NCBI GenBank assembly: GCA_023853785.1
Contig: JAJIRX010000920.1
Location: 186,001-250,000 of the forward strand
Direction: 5' to 3'
Length of the DNA stretch: 64,000 nt
DNA from: Psilocybe azurescens
Lineage: Eukaryota > Basidiomycota > Agaricomycetes > Agaricales > Agrocybaceae
Part shown: positions 11,554 through 22,430 of the stretch, in pieces
How the letters are laid out: every line of letters begins with the position of its first letter
Numbering within the stretch: position 1 is the first letter of the stretch
Notes under the pieces: model-generated
Seen by the model: only the letters and a program-made list of their open reading frames with translations
What the model was told of the DNA's origin: nothing
Databases searched by the model: none
Program-made: the position numbers and the translations under genes

Positions 11554-14151
11554 ATGTCGATGTTCAATCGAGCGACCGAGTTCTCTATCAACAACAGCAT
11601 ATTCTACAATCAACAACTTCAACTTCAGAGCACGAAAGGTATGATGTTGAATCCTATGGAATGATATATAGGTCATGCTAATGCGGGGATTGACAATAGG
11701 CGGATTTGAGCGGCTGCAGGAATACGTCGCCCATGGAGCATTTCATGACTCAGGCGAGCGATTCGATCCTCCAAAATGCCATCCCAACACACGAGTCGCG
11801 ATTATCAACAGGATCATGGACTGGATCAATGGACTGAACAAAGATACCCGAGAAGCTCTCATTATGTGGCTGTACGGAGCAGCTGGTGCAGGGAAATCGG
11901 CCATTGCGCAGACCATAGCGGAGATTTTGCATGGCCAACAATTCTTTCTCGCCAGTTTTTTCTTCGCAAGAAACGATCCACAACGAGGAGTAGCCAAGTG
12001 GCTGGTCACAACCCTGGCGTATCAGCTCGCGGCAAAGCTTCCTCCGGTGTTCCGGGAACGTGTCGCCTTTACATTTGAACAAGACCCCCTGATCGTCACA
12101 AGATCTCTTGAGACACAGTTCATGGCCCTCGTTCGAGAGCCTCTCCTTGAACTTCTGAATTCCGGGTTTTCAACCAATAATCATATCGTAATCATTATCG
12201 ATGGACTTGACGAATGCGACGATCCAAAAGTTCAAGCCAGAATTATCGATGTCTCCTTCAGGCTTCTGGATAGTCGGGACTTACCTCTGAAGATCGTCAT
12301 AGCCAGTCGCCCAGAGATCGATATTTCTTCATCTTTCGATACAAAACTATTTTCCACGCTGGCAAGAATTGCATTGGATAACGACTATCAATCCGAAGAT
12401 GATATTCGACATTTCCTGGCAGATAAATTCAACGAGACCAAAACTCAGCATCGCCTTCGCTCTTACATCCCGATTGACTGGCCTGCTAAAGATTCACTCG
12501 ACATACTCGTACAAAAGTCCTCTGGGCAGTTTATCTACGCATCGACTGTGATGAAGTATGTCTCATCCCCGCGTCATCGACCAACACATCGTCTTGAAGT
12601 TGTTCTCGGTATACAACTGCCAAAGGCGGGTGATAGTCCGTTTGCAGAGCTTGATGCACTGTACCGGCACATCCTGATGGAGGTTGAAGATGTGGATATA
12701 ATATTGCAGATCATTGGATTTGTCATTCTCTCTCCGCGCTATTTTTACAGTTCAGTGACATTCATAGAAGCCTTCCTTTCTCTAGCTCCTGGAGATGTTC
12801 AACTTCTAATGCAGAACCTTGGCTCCCTCATCTCACTTGAAAACTACCCTGGTGATCCTCATAGTGCGGGGTTGTTCACCGTTCGCATATTACATGCATC
12901 ACTGAAAGATTATCTACTCGACCAGTCACGATCCAAAGATTTTTTCTTGACCATCTCAAAATGCACACGCAGTATGCCGAGTTATGCCTTGCTCACATGA
13001 CGGAGCTTCCTTCATTGCAATCAAATTCGTCTCACCATCCATTCACGGGTATGTACCCTATGTTCTCATACGCTTAAACTTCTATGTTCTAATTGCATAA
13101 AAACTAGACGGACTGCATGGTTTCTGGCCTATCTTTAGACATTTCTTCCATCACTGCCCTCTTGCTAAACCAAATCCACAGCTCCTCCAAAATACTCTCT
13201 GTTTAACTCTCAGTCGCTGTCACACTATCCTTGGAGTAAAAGGTCATTACAATACACTATTTTCTGGGGAATATTTTAGCTACCTCGATTCTCTCAGCAC
13301 TGTATGTGTCTTCTTTTCAAAACAATGGAATCTGACCATATTGCCAGATTTGGGCTGATTCGGCGGTTTCTCAAATTTACACTGACGAGATAGTCGCACT
13401 TGAACAAGTCATTAAAGCGCAGCTTGGTCCATTTCCTCAACAATCTCATATCTGCTTCATTCTAGCCTCAATTATGGATGAGGATCCACAGGTTCATAGG
13501 GGTCCTTACCTCATTCCTATGCAACAAATTTGGGGAAATCCAAGGTGTACAGCGCAGTTAGGATGCAATCTTAATCGCTTAACATTTGGGCGTCCTGTTC
13601 TTCGTAAACACCTTCATAACACTCTACAGGATTGGGTTATCTCAACCCAGCAACCAGCCAACACCCGCAGTGTTTATACCAGTGCTGCAATTTTTGCTCT
13701 TCGCTATATATCAACATGCAAATTCCCATACAACATTGACACAACTAGATTTGGCCAATCTTGTTATTATTATCGGACTCGAATGAACAGTCCTGGGCAA
13801 TCACTTTGGTATCGACGGTCCGTCAATACTGCACATAATATGTATTACACCAACCGTCGCTTTCGCTATTTTATCCAAGAGAGAGCCTTTGTGGACGCGA
13901 AATTTCATCGCATGCCATGGTATCTGTTCAATTCGGTCAAGGCTTTTCAAGCCTATTTCTGGGCCATTTACATTCTTCCGCTATTCCTTGACAAATCAGG
14001 TTACTCCGAAGATTTGATTGCCTATGCACGCCGAGCCCGAATTGGACGAAATAATGACTACATCAACCTCACATATCCATTTTTGGAGCAAGTACGAAGA
14101 TCTGCCCGGGCTGCGGTTAAAGCATATCTTAGGCGAGCAGAGAATGGATGA
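11554..14151 (+). pseudogene. NLR-like NACHT gene, copy B (one frameshift)
   Basis: Exon limits by homology: 11554-11638, 11700-13048, 13108-13301 and 13348-14151, with introns of 61, 59 and 46 nt. The exon total is one base short of a multiple of three. The cause is visible: the T run at 12940-12945 has six T where copies A, C and D have seven, so the frame breaks near codon 443 and stops at 12998-13000. Upstream the NACHT core is sound: Walker A GAAGAGKS at about 88-95, IVIIIDGLDECDD and ASRPEIDIS. Downstream the original frame is open to a TGA at 14149-14151. B is the most diverged copy. It may still make a truncated ATPase of about 450 residues, or the missing T could be a sequencing error. 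Confidence 0.75.
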
Positions 14152-14423
14152 CCTTGATCACATAGCTGAAAGAGAGATATATAGCAGAGTTACACAGTAT
14201 GTAATGGTTCACAACCTTGAACTATTAGATCCCCCATAGATTCTACACTGCTGGCAATTCTTACAGCAGGGTTTGAGCAAATTTTATAACATTAACTGGA
14301 CACATGGTAGCCCTTTGCTGGTACATGAATGAACCTCTTGCAAATCATCACTGCCAACATTTGGATAACTGTCTTCCTGCAGAGCAGTTTAGAGATAAAA
14401 ACAAAATCATACATAGACTTCTC
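14152..14423 (+). other. 3' flank of NLR B, cut by element E1
   Basis: Matches the 3' flanks of A, C and D up to about 14415, where element E1 begins. The rest of the flank seen in the other units is not found on the far side of E1, so it was deleted or lies elsewhere. Confidence 0.5.
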
Positions 14424-14746
14424 GAGGTCTTTACCCTCACCCATGTATTCCAGGTGGAGTTTGGTGACTCTTTTTTTTTCAGGTGTCCCAGCCATCTAGA
14501 GGTGGAGACTCCACATGGAGTCCAGCTGGAATTGACTCATCCTCCATGTGGGCCAATGTGGAGGATGTGGAACTCCATCTGTGAGTCTCACATCCTCCAT
14601 ATGGATTCCATGTGGATTTGACTCATGAAGCATGTATATCAGCATTAATACACTATTTCAGGGTCAATTTCAAATGGACTCCAGGTGGAGGAAGATCCTC
14701 AGATTTTATTTATATTTTATTTATATTTTATTATAATGTAAAAAAA

Positions 14747-14826
14747 AGCACAAACATGAATTAAACTCATGCATCTGAGAAGGCCACACACTGACATTAA
14801 ACCAACTAAGCTATATATGTGAGGGC
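14747..14826 (-). repeat. tRNA-like module in E1
   Basis: On the minus strand, an A-box-like TAGCTTAGTTGGTTTAATG is followed about 30 nt later by a B-box-like GAGTTTAATTCATG. A T run (minus strand) follows the end directly, as expected for a pol III terminator. The acceptor arms do not pair, so it is tRNA-derived or tRNA-like rather than a working tRNA. The same module lies in E2, H and G. Confidence 0.55.
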
Positions 14827-15139
14827 TTTTGTGTCCCCCACATATTCCGGCCAGAGTCCACCGGAGTCCGCTGAGGAATCTGCTATTCTGCTGCAGAATG
14901 AGAGCAAAATATGGCACAAGGCCCTGCTATTTTATTTAATATCAATTCCGGCAGAATTGAACAGAATCTGTTTACAAAACAGAATACCCCGGAACAGAAC
15001 CGAAAACAGAACCATAAATGGACTTAAAAATTTAATATTATTGCTTGGCAATTCTCGGCAACTGTGAACAATGTCATGTGTGTGACTTTTGGTTGCCACA
15101 TCAGTCCGTTGGTTACTCCAACCACCCCACCTCTTCCTG

Positions 15140-15920
15140 CGACCACCACCACCCTGCTGCTGCCGTCATGCATGCCCTCACCACCTCGCCATGGTCAGTC
15201 GGGTCCGTGTACAATGACAACGACTCCGGACACACGTACACGGTACCGACAGCAATGACGACAGCTCCGTATACAACGACAACGACACCAGACCGAGAGG
15301 GAACGAGGTGGAATGAGGGGAGGGGATGCGAGCAGGTAACAAGGTGATGTAAACACAGCCACGACACCAGGTAAGTCGCGAACCCCACCCATTGCTGCCA
15401 CTAACCCTCCCCCTCTTTCTCATATAGACTGATGGCATATGTGTACATATCACATGTACCGCGACACACGCGAACGTGTACGGTATGACAATGGTACATA
15501 CGAAAGCGGACACAACATGTAGGGACAATGACAACGACATGCAGGACGTGTACCATGACACGCAGGATGCGTACCGCAACACGTACAACATGCATGGCAG
15601 CCACAAAGATGACACGCACAGCGGCCATGAAGACAACATGCAGGATGCGTACGCGACATGTACAACACACACGGTGGCCACAAAGACAACATGTCACGAC
15701 ATGCATGGTGGCCACAATGATGACACACACAACACTGAGTACGACACTGATGTACGGCACCCACGACAGCCGCGAAAGACGACGACAACGACATGTCACG
15801 ACACCGAGTACGACAGCCATGCATGATGGCCACAACAGACACAACGGCCGCAAGAACGATGATGCGTATGGCAGATGTGTACCACGCCCACGACGACAGC
15901 ATGTATGACCGATACAACCA
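15140..15920 (+). repeat. minisatellite of E1 with intron-like segment
   Basis: Degenerate repeats built on GACAACGACA, GTACCACGACACG and GGCCACAA-type words. At 15371-15427 a GTAAGT..TATAG segment lies inside it and matches the intron-like segment of H at 32416-32478. Open frames on both strands here are by-products of the repeat. I do not call any of them a gene. Confidence 0.6.
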
Positions 15921-16258
15921 CCCGTCCGCCACCTTTTTTAAAAATTTTTTTCACTTTTTTCTTTTTGTTCTCTCATTTTCTTTTACATTTATGTGTTTGT
16001 TTGTTCATTTAACCCAAGTATATACCCTCCCACCCATCTTTTTACTCTGTTAAGTTTTTTATTTTTATTTTATTTTGTTACAGTGGACTTTGCATGTAGA
16101 TAGTAATGTAGTATATAGTTATTAATATATTATATTACACTCATGAATTTACACTAAGATTGATAGATTGAAATATTCTAGTTGGAATCCAACTGGATTC
16201 TGTTCTATTCAAAGTTAAAGTTGGCACTCCAATTGGAGTCCACCTGGACTCTATCAGC

Positions 16259-16400
16259 TCTTCCACCATAGGTCCCAATCATGGTATTTATTATTATTAT
16301 TGCTATTATTATCATGTATTTAGTTCCTTAAATAATATAGATGCATGGACAAAATTTAATAGGTCTGAATCCACAACTAATATATTAAAGTTTTTGCAGT
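16259..16400 (+). other. AT-rich spacer before the KDZ fragment
   Basis: Runs of ATT/TTA and an acceptor-like TTTTTGCAG ending near 16399, directly before the coding similarity. It is probably the intron preceding the transposase exon. No gene. Confidence 0.4.
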
Positions 16401-16895
16401 CTATTTATAAGACAAAAGAATCTTGTCCTGAATACATATGTTGACAAAGGATGTCAAGTGTTGCAAGCAGCTGTTACCAATGGAAGTTGGGATGCTATGT
16501 GGAAAAAAACATCAAGATTTATTGTGGACACTTACCATTATATTAATCACCAAGCCAATGATTATCTTTGTTGAAAGTACTGCAATCCATCTCTAGGTGA
16601 TGGTTCAGCTCCAAATCTTGTAATTATTGCATATGATGATAATGGCAATGCATATGCCCAGAAAACCTTTAATACACAAGTGTGTGAACAATCAAATGCA
16701 TGGCTGGGTGGTTTTGAATCTATACTTAAATGTATGACACCTGGCAATTTCAACTGGTTTCTATACACAATACTATTTTACCACACAAAATATGTCATTG
16801 CAAAAAAGAAAAGAAAGGCAGAGTCTTCAGATAGTGATGATGAAAATGAAGAATTAGGATTGGATGAAGAGACTAGTGATTCTGACTCAGACTAA
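16401..16895 (+). pseudogene. KDZ transposase C-terminal fragment
   Basis: One frame gives NTYVDKGCQVLQAAVTNGSW, then FIVDTYHYINHQANDYLC, an in-frame TGA at 16572-16574, then CEQSNAWLGGFESILKCMTP and GNFNWFLYTILFYHT, and ends in an acidic Ser/Asp tail. I recognise the CEQxNAWLGGFESILKRMTPGNFNWFLH pattern from Kyakuja-Dileera-Zisupton (KDZ) transposases, which are abundant in mushrooms. Only the C-terminal part is present, without the N-terminal zinc clusters or the full catalytic core. I saw no CpG in this fragment. It may be what is left of an autonomous relative of elements E1-H. Confidence 0.75.
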
Positions 16896-16937
16896 ATTGA
16901 ATACAAGTATGTAAAAAACAAGTTAATTCACATAGTA

Positions 16938-17092
16938 GATTATATAAGCAATGTACAGTAGGTGTATGATACAAGATAGATTACATAAGCAGTGTATAGT
17001 AGGTGTATGATACAGGGTAGATTATATAAGCAGTGTACAGTAGGTGTATGATATAAGGATTATATAAGCAGTGTATAGTAGATGTATGATAG
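16938..17092 (+). repeat. tandem repeat, about 43-bp unit, four copies
   Basis: Repeats of a unit containing GATTATATAAGCAGTGTA followed by AGTAGGTGTATGATA, starting right after the KDZ fragment. Copies differ at a few positions and the third is shortened. Confidence 0.8.
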
Positions 17093-17555
17093 TAGTGGTA
17101 ACTGTGTAAATCTATTTTTATATTCAGCCTAAAGGTGTGGGAAATTGTTTTTACTCAGCTTCAAGCCGTGGGAATTCCACTTTATTACTGTATTGGCTAT
17201 AAATAACTCTATTCCCTTCATTCCCCATCATTCCCTCCATTCCCTCTCCAATTCCTTCATTCCCTCTTCAATCCCCTCTATTCCCTCTATTCCCTTCACT
17301 CCCTTTCTCAATCCCTCCAGTCCTAGGAATATGTGGGGAGTGAGAAGTACTGCTCTGAAGCAACACTGGCTTGTTCTGTTTTTTTAACATTTGAAGATTT
17401 TGTTGAACAAGTGATATCTGGTGTGGGAAGTGGAATAGGAGTGGGTATAGTAAATCTTGTTGACAGAGTCTGCATCTGAGGGTTGTGAGCCTTTTGAATA
17501 CCCATATAATGCTATACTGATTTAAAGTGATACAACATAGCCTTTTAAACTGATA
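17093..17555. other. spacer with CATTCCCT microsatellite
   Basis: 17208-17322 is a degenerate array of CATTCCCT/CTATTCCC words. The rest has no frame of interest and no recognised element. TGATACAACATA at 17528-17539 recurs just right of the next element (from 18404), which may be chance or an older duplication. Confidence 0.5.
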
Positions 17556-18405
17556 CACTGCTGGTGCCGACCAGTGTAAGTAAAACTTACAGCCAATTAA
17601 ATACAGAACTTATGTAAGAATTGCTGTAAGTATAACATACAACACTTCTGTTTGAAAATAATACAGATAAAAAACAGATATTCTGTTCAGTGGCTGTAAG
17701 TTAAACAAACAGTATTTCTGTTTCTAGCTGTAAGTCAATAATACACCGAATAAAGAGAATTTCTATTCTTTGTCTGTTTGTTAAATATACAGAATAGCTG
17801 TATGTAATTGCTGTATGTAAAACATACAGATATTGTGTATGTAATCACTGTATGTTATACAAACATGAGTTCTGTAAAGAAAACTTACAGTCAGTACAGA
17901 ATTTCTGTTTGTTCTACTTATGGAATTTATGTATATAATTGCTGTATGTAAAACTTACACCGAAATATACCTGAGCCAGTCAAATACTGTATATTTCGGT
18001 GTAAGTTTTACATACAGCAATTATATACATAAATTCCATAAGTAGAACAAACAGAAATTCTGTACTTTGACTGTAAGTTTTCTTACAGAACTCATGTTTG
18101 TATAACATACAGTGATTACATACACAATATCTGTATGTTTTACATACAGCAATTACATACAGCTATTCTGTATATTTAACAAACAGACAAAGAATAGAAA
18201 TTCTCTTTATTCGGGTGTATTATTGACTTACAGCTTAGAAACAGAAATACTGTTTGTTTAACTTACAGCCACTGAACAGAATATCTGTTTTTATCTGTAT
18301 TATTTTCAAACAGAAGTGCTGTATGTTATACTTACAGCAATTCTTACATAAGTTCTGTATTTAATTCGCTGTAAGTTTTACTTACACTGGTCGGCGCCAG
18401 CAGTG
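17556..18405. mobile_element. 850-bp foldback element, CACTG ends
   Basis: Near-perfect palindrome: arms of about 415 bp (17556-17970 and 17989-18405) around an 18-nt loop. Ends are CACTGCTGG and CCAGCAGTG, flanked by ATA on both sides (17553-17555 and 18406-18408), a plausible 3-bp target duplication. CACTG ends with a 2-3 bp duplication point to a CACTA/CMC-type non-autonomous element (inference). There is no coding capacity. The interior is made of recurring CTGTAAGTTTTAC, CTGTATGTAA and CATACAG words. Transcription would give one long hairpin RNA. Confidence 0.85.
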
Positions 18406-18739
18406 ATACAACATACTGTATGTGCTCACCACATAGAATACCAGTCTGTCTCAAGCAAATCCATTGAGGAACTCAACTTGTACAAGGACTTTGAACTTGA
18501 ATGCTGAAAACCATTTGTGAATTTACATGATTACTCACAGGAATTTAGGGATTCCATCTGGCTGCTCAGGCAGTTGTTTTGATGGCAGTCTATGTTGGGT
18601 CTACATACTTTGATGCTCTGCTGACCAGAGTCATAATACAAACACTCAGAAGTGAGGCCAATATATATGTATACTGGGGTTATAACATGGGTGTTTACAA
18701 TTCAATTCTCATCCCAATTTTCTCATAAAGCAGCTTGAT
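18406..18739. other. spacer without gene
   Basis: Unrecognised sequence. I saw no CpG dinucleotide between 18421 and 18900 on reading it through. It grades into the satellite. Confidence 0.5.
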
Positions 18740-19373
18740 TTTAGCACTGTTCAAACAGCACTCAAAGTTCATTCATAGAGTTAAGCAATAAGTTATTAAT
18801 GCTCAGCTTACTCCAGCAAATGCCAGCATATTGAAGACTAAGCTTGAGCCATGTCTCAAAAGTCCAGCATCTATTTGTGAATCCTCATGCATAGATCACA
18901 CATATAAGTGTCTGTTACACATTACTCAGAACTTAATTTGAGAGGCGAGCACTCGAGCTTCTCAATTTTGATGCTCAAATCACCCTAACTAATTTCAGCA
19001 TATCCAGTGCTGCAGTTTGGGCCAAGTCTGGGTAGGCAAGTATTCATTAATAAATGCTTGTAAAAATGTTCTGAAATAGGTGTCTGTTAAATAAGACTCA
19101 GTACTTAAATCAAGATGTGAGCATCTGAAATGTGATGCTCAAACCACTATAGCCAGTGCCAGAACATCCAGAACAGTGCTCAGGCCATCTCTTGGAAGGT
19201 GAGTATCTATTAGCAAATACTTGTACATGATATCTGACAGAAGTGTCTATTAAACAGTGCCTAGAACTTACTGTGAGATGTGAGCATCTAATTCCCAGCT
19301 CTGAATCACCTCAAATAATGCCAGTACATCTATGACTGTGATTAGGCCATTCCTTGGAAGACATGTGTCTATT
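18740..19373 (+). repeat. degenerate satellite, unit about 170-190 bp (segment 1)
   Basis: Repeated words in fixed order: GCCAGCACATCCAGAACTGTG, GCTCAGGCCATCTCTTGGAAG, TATCTATTAGCAAATGCTTG, GTCTGTTAAACAGTGCTCAG, GATGTGAGCATCTAATT and CTGAATCACCTCAA. At least three diverged units are seen here. The array continues at 22260, 23586, 37221 and 39963 and, inverted, at 43690-44230, always interrupted by transposons. Confidence 0.75.
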
Positions 19374-20194
19374 CAGTACTTTACCTTCCCCACAGAGTCC
19401 AATGGACTTGCCTACACATTGAGTGTAAAAGATATACTAAGCCCACTGGAGTCCACTGAATTCCACTGGACTCCAGTAGATGTTATACTACACAGCTGTA
19501 TTTCACTTTTCTTTGCAGAATTTATTTAGACTGTAGTGGATTCTACTAGATTTTATGAGATTTGCTATATGTGAATACTAAATTGGGAGTACTCATAGTC
19601 TACTGGACTCCGTGTACTTTACCTCCACCCAGGAACTCCATGTGGAGTCCACCAACTCCATACAAAAGTGGTGGACTCCACATGGACTCCATCTGGAACA
19701 TATGCAAATGTCCCAAAATTATCTTTGGTAGGTGGAGTTCAGGTGGACTCCAGGTGGACTCCAAAACAATTCCACTTAAGTCCAACTGGAGTCCAGGTAG
19801 AGTTCAGGTGGAGTTCAATTAGACACCACCTGGAGTCCACCTGGACTCCAGTTGGAGTTCCCAACTTTAACTTCATGGAATAGAATCCAATTGGATTCCA
19901 ACCAAAATATATTAATGTTTCAATCTTAATATAAATTCATATAAGTGTAATATAATATATTAACAACTATCTATTACATTGTTACCTACTGCGAGATCCA
20001 TCATTAAAAATTAAAAACAAAAACAAAAACATAAATTTAAAAAGAAAATGGGGATGGAGGTACATACCTGGTCAAATGAACAAATAAACATATAAATGTA
20101 AAAGAAAAAGAGAAAAGAAAAAGAAAAAAACATGAAAAAAAGGGAAAAACTTAAAAAAGGGAGCGGGAGGGTCATCATTGTGGGGTGCATCGTG

Positions 20195-20735
20195 TCAGTT
20201 GTGGCTGTACAGCGGTGTTGTCCTACACCCTGCTGTCCGTTGTTGCTGTCCCTGCCGTTGCTGTCTTGCCCCCGCTGTCTTGACCTCGCTGTCTTGCCCT
20301 TGCCCTCACCTTCCTTTTGCCCCCACTGTCTTGCCCTTGCCCCCACTGTCTTGCCCTTGCCCCCGCCCCCTTGCCATCTTGCCCTCACCCTCACTCTCAC
20401 CTCACTGTCTCACCCACGCTGTCTTGCCCTCACCCTTGCTCTCACCTCACCATCTTGCCTCTGCTGTCTTGCCCTCTGTCCCGCCACTGCTGTCTCACCC
20501 TCACCGTCTCACTCTCACTGTCTTGCCCCTACTGTCTTGCCCCCGCCACCTTGCCCCTGCCCCTCACCTTCACCCCTCACCCCTCACTGTCTCGCCCCAC
20601 CGTCTTTACACTCACCCTCACCGTCGCTGTTGCTGTTGCCATCTCACCGCACCGCTCGCCCCCACCCTTGCTGTTGCTGTTGCTATTGCCGTCCTCACTG
20701 TTGCTGCTGTCCTCGCTGGTGTGGCCGGTGTACCA
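20195..20735 (-). repeat. minisatellite of E2
   Basis: Plus strand is built on CTTGCCCTTGCCCCCACTGTC and CTCACCCTCACTGTCTC-type words; the minus strand is a GGCAAGACAGTGGGGGCAAG-like purine strand. Its word set differs from E1, H and G although the flanking blocks are shared. Open frames in several phases are repeat by-products. Confidence 0.75.
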
Positions 20736-20839
20736 ATGTGGCAACAACAGGTCACACAAGTGACATTGTTTAATATGTGCTGATAATTGCCAAGAAATTA
20801 TGCTAATCAGTATGTATAAAATTATTTATAATGTTTACC

Positions 20840-20936
20840 AAAGCCTTTATGGTTCAGTCGGTTTATCACCTTGTTTGGTGTTCTCGGATGCATGTGTTCA
20901 ATTCATGCTGGTGCATTTTCTTTTTTACACTAGAAT
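20840..20936 (+). repeat. tRNA-like module in E2
   Basis: A-box-like TGGTTCAGTCGGTTTATCACC, then B-box-like GTGTTCAATTCATGC, then a TTTTCTTTTTT terminator-like run. The orientation is opposite to those in E1, H and G, as expected for the reversed element. Confidence 0.55.
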
Positions 20937-22259
20937 AAAATATACTAAAATACAATAAAATGTAAATAAAATCTGGGACATTCCTCCACCTGGAGTCCAT
21001 TTGAATTTGGTTGTGAAATTGTGTATTCATACTGATAAATATGATTTATGATTTAAATCCACATGAAATCCATATGGAGAATGGGGAACTCCATATGAAG
21101 TTCCACATGGAGTCCAGATGGAGTTCCACATCCTCCACATAGGTCCACATGGAGGATGAGTGGATTCTGGCTGGACTCCAGATAGAGCCTCCACCCCTAA
21201 ATGGCTGGGATATCTGCAAAAAAATCACTAAACTCCACATGGAATACCTGGGTGAGGTAAAGACCTCTGGACTCCACTAGACTCTACTGGACTGTTTGAA
21301 TTTAAAGAGTGAGTGGTTGTGTTAGTGCTATAAATAAAAAATGTAGAGCCTGAGTTGTTGATTTTAAATTTATTTGAATTGTGTTATTTGGTTCTTTTTT
21401 TATTGAGAAAATGCAAAATACTTGACAAAAGCCAGTGATAAATAAAATTTGGCTGATGGAATTTTTTCCAAAAAAGAAACTTTGTACTAGATCATATAAA
21501 ATTATTTTTAGAAGATCTTGATATTTAAATTATGTGTCTGAGGTCTTTTTTATTTAGTTATACATAGATTAGACAGTATTAAATATTATATTAGATAACT
21601 TGGTTCAAAATTATTTAAATTTAAATATTTACTGACTGCATGTTATTTTTTTGGTTTTTCTCTGTTGGGGAAAATTTTAACAGATGAGAGTATTTTCTAT
21701 ATAATATAGTTTTTTTGAGATTATGCTAATGTTTAAATCATGTTTGTAAGTGTTTTTATTATTAGAAAATATATTAACACATTGAATTTTGACTAAAATT
21801 TTACAAGTATTTATTATTATGTATTTTTAACATATTTTAATTTACATTTTTTGTTAACAAAATTGTAGCCTGCTTTTAATATCTAATTTATATATTTAAT
21901 TTTATTTAAGGCTATAATATGACATCATTGCACAATATGCATACAAGTAGAGTCAAATTTAAGATGACACTTTCAAGTTGATCTCATCAAAATAGAAACA
22001 AATCCAAATTCAAACCGTGTACTAGATATATATTGAAAGGCCAGTGGACTCCAATGGACTTCCAGTAGATTGGACTGGACTGAAATTTTAGCAGGAGTCC
22101 AGTCAGAATCCAGTGGACTTGACTGGACTTGACTGGACTATAGTCCAGTGGACTGTCAGTTTTTGTATATTTTAGCAGAGAATAGTGCACTGGACTCCAA
22201 TAGAATCCAGTGGAGTCCACTAGAGTCCATATGGATTATGTGGGGAAAGGAAAGACCTT

Positions 22260-22430
22260 GTGTCTATTAGACAATACCCATACACAATATCTGGAATAAA
22301 TGTCTATTAAACAGTGCTCAAAACTTACTATGAGATGTGAGCATCTAATTATCAATAGTGATTCACCTCAAATAAGGTAAGCACTCCCAAAAAACACTCA
22401 GAGTATGTCTCAGAAGGCAAATGTCCATTA
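22260..22430 (+). repeat. satellite segment 2
   Basis: About one unit of the 170-190 bp satellite between E3 and the Harbinger element. It includes GTCTATTAAACAGTGCTC and GATGTGAGCATCTAATTATC. Confidence 0.7.

Larger units (their letters stand above)
14424..16258 (+). mobile_element. E1: KDZ-like non-autonomous element, right end lost
   Basis: Left end GAGGTCTTTACCCTCACCC is shared with element H at 24624. Then come subterminal TGGACTCCA-type repeats (14450-14690), the tRNA-like module, a conserved block ending in TCAGTCCGTTGG, an intron-like segment, a minisatellite, a pyrimidine tract (15930-16030) and the subterminal repeats of the right arm (16170-16255). The final 260 bp or so seen at the matching end of E2 are missing, so no target duplication can be read. 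It interrupts the 3' flank of NLR B. Confidence 0.7.
19612..21267 (-). mobile_element. E2: KDZ-like element nested in E3 (reverse)
   Basis: Left end GTGTACTTTACCTCCACCC; right end reverse-complements to GAGGTCTTTACCTCACCC. TGGACTCC flanks both sides (19604-19611, 21268-21275), giving an 8-bp target duplication; removing E2 restores a subterminal repeat of E3. Interior order is the reverse of E1: subterminal repeats, pyrimidine/A-rich tract, minisatellite, conserved block, tRNA-like module, subterminal repeats. Without a transposase it is non-autonomous. Confidence 0.85.
19374..22259. mobile_element. E3: KDZ-like element carrying E2
   Basis: Ends CAGTACTTTACCTTCCCC (left) and, reverse-complemented, AAGGTCTTTCCTTTCCCC (right). 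Flanks share GTGTCTATT (19365-19373 and 22260-22268), an 8-9 bp target duplication in the satellite. Both arms carry subterminal TCCAGTGGACTCCA-type repeats. 21300-22000 is AT-rich and without frames. No transposase is present. E2 sits within the left arm. Confidence 0.75.

Noticed and set aside
15178..15932. Long open frames on both strands (Cys/Val/Ser-rich and Thr/Arg-rich) in the E1 minisatellite
   Set aside because: Several phases on both strands are open at once, as expected for short-word repeats without stop triplets. No domain or codon pattern.
16200..16300. Right end and target duplication of E1
   Set aside because: Subterminal repeats stop near 16255 without the GTAAAGTACAC end, and no copy of the left flank (GACTTCTC) was found next to it.
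16938..17092. CRISPR array
   Set aside because: Tandem repeats without distinct spacers, in a fungal nuclear context; no cas-like genes.
17556..18405. MicroRNA precursor
   Set aside because: The stem is more than 400 bp and almost perfect, unlike a miRNA precursor; ends and ATA flanks fit a transposon.
20132..20783. 213- and 201-codon Pro/Leu/Cys frames over element E2
   Set aside because: Same reason: CCTTGCCCC repeats open in three phases.
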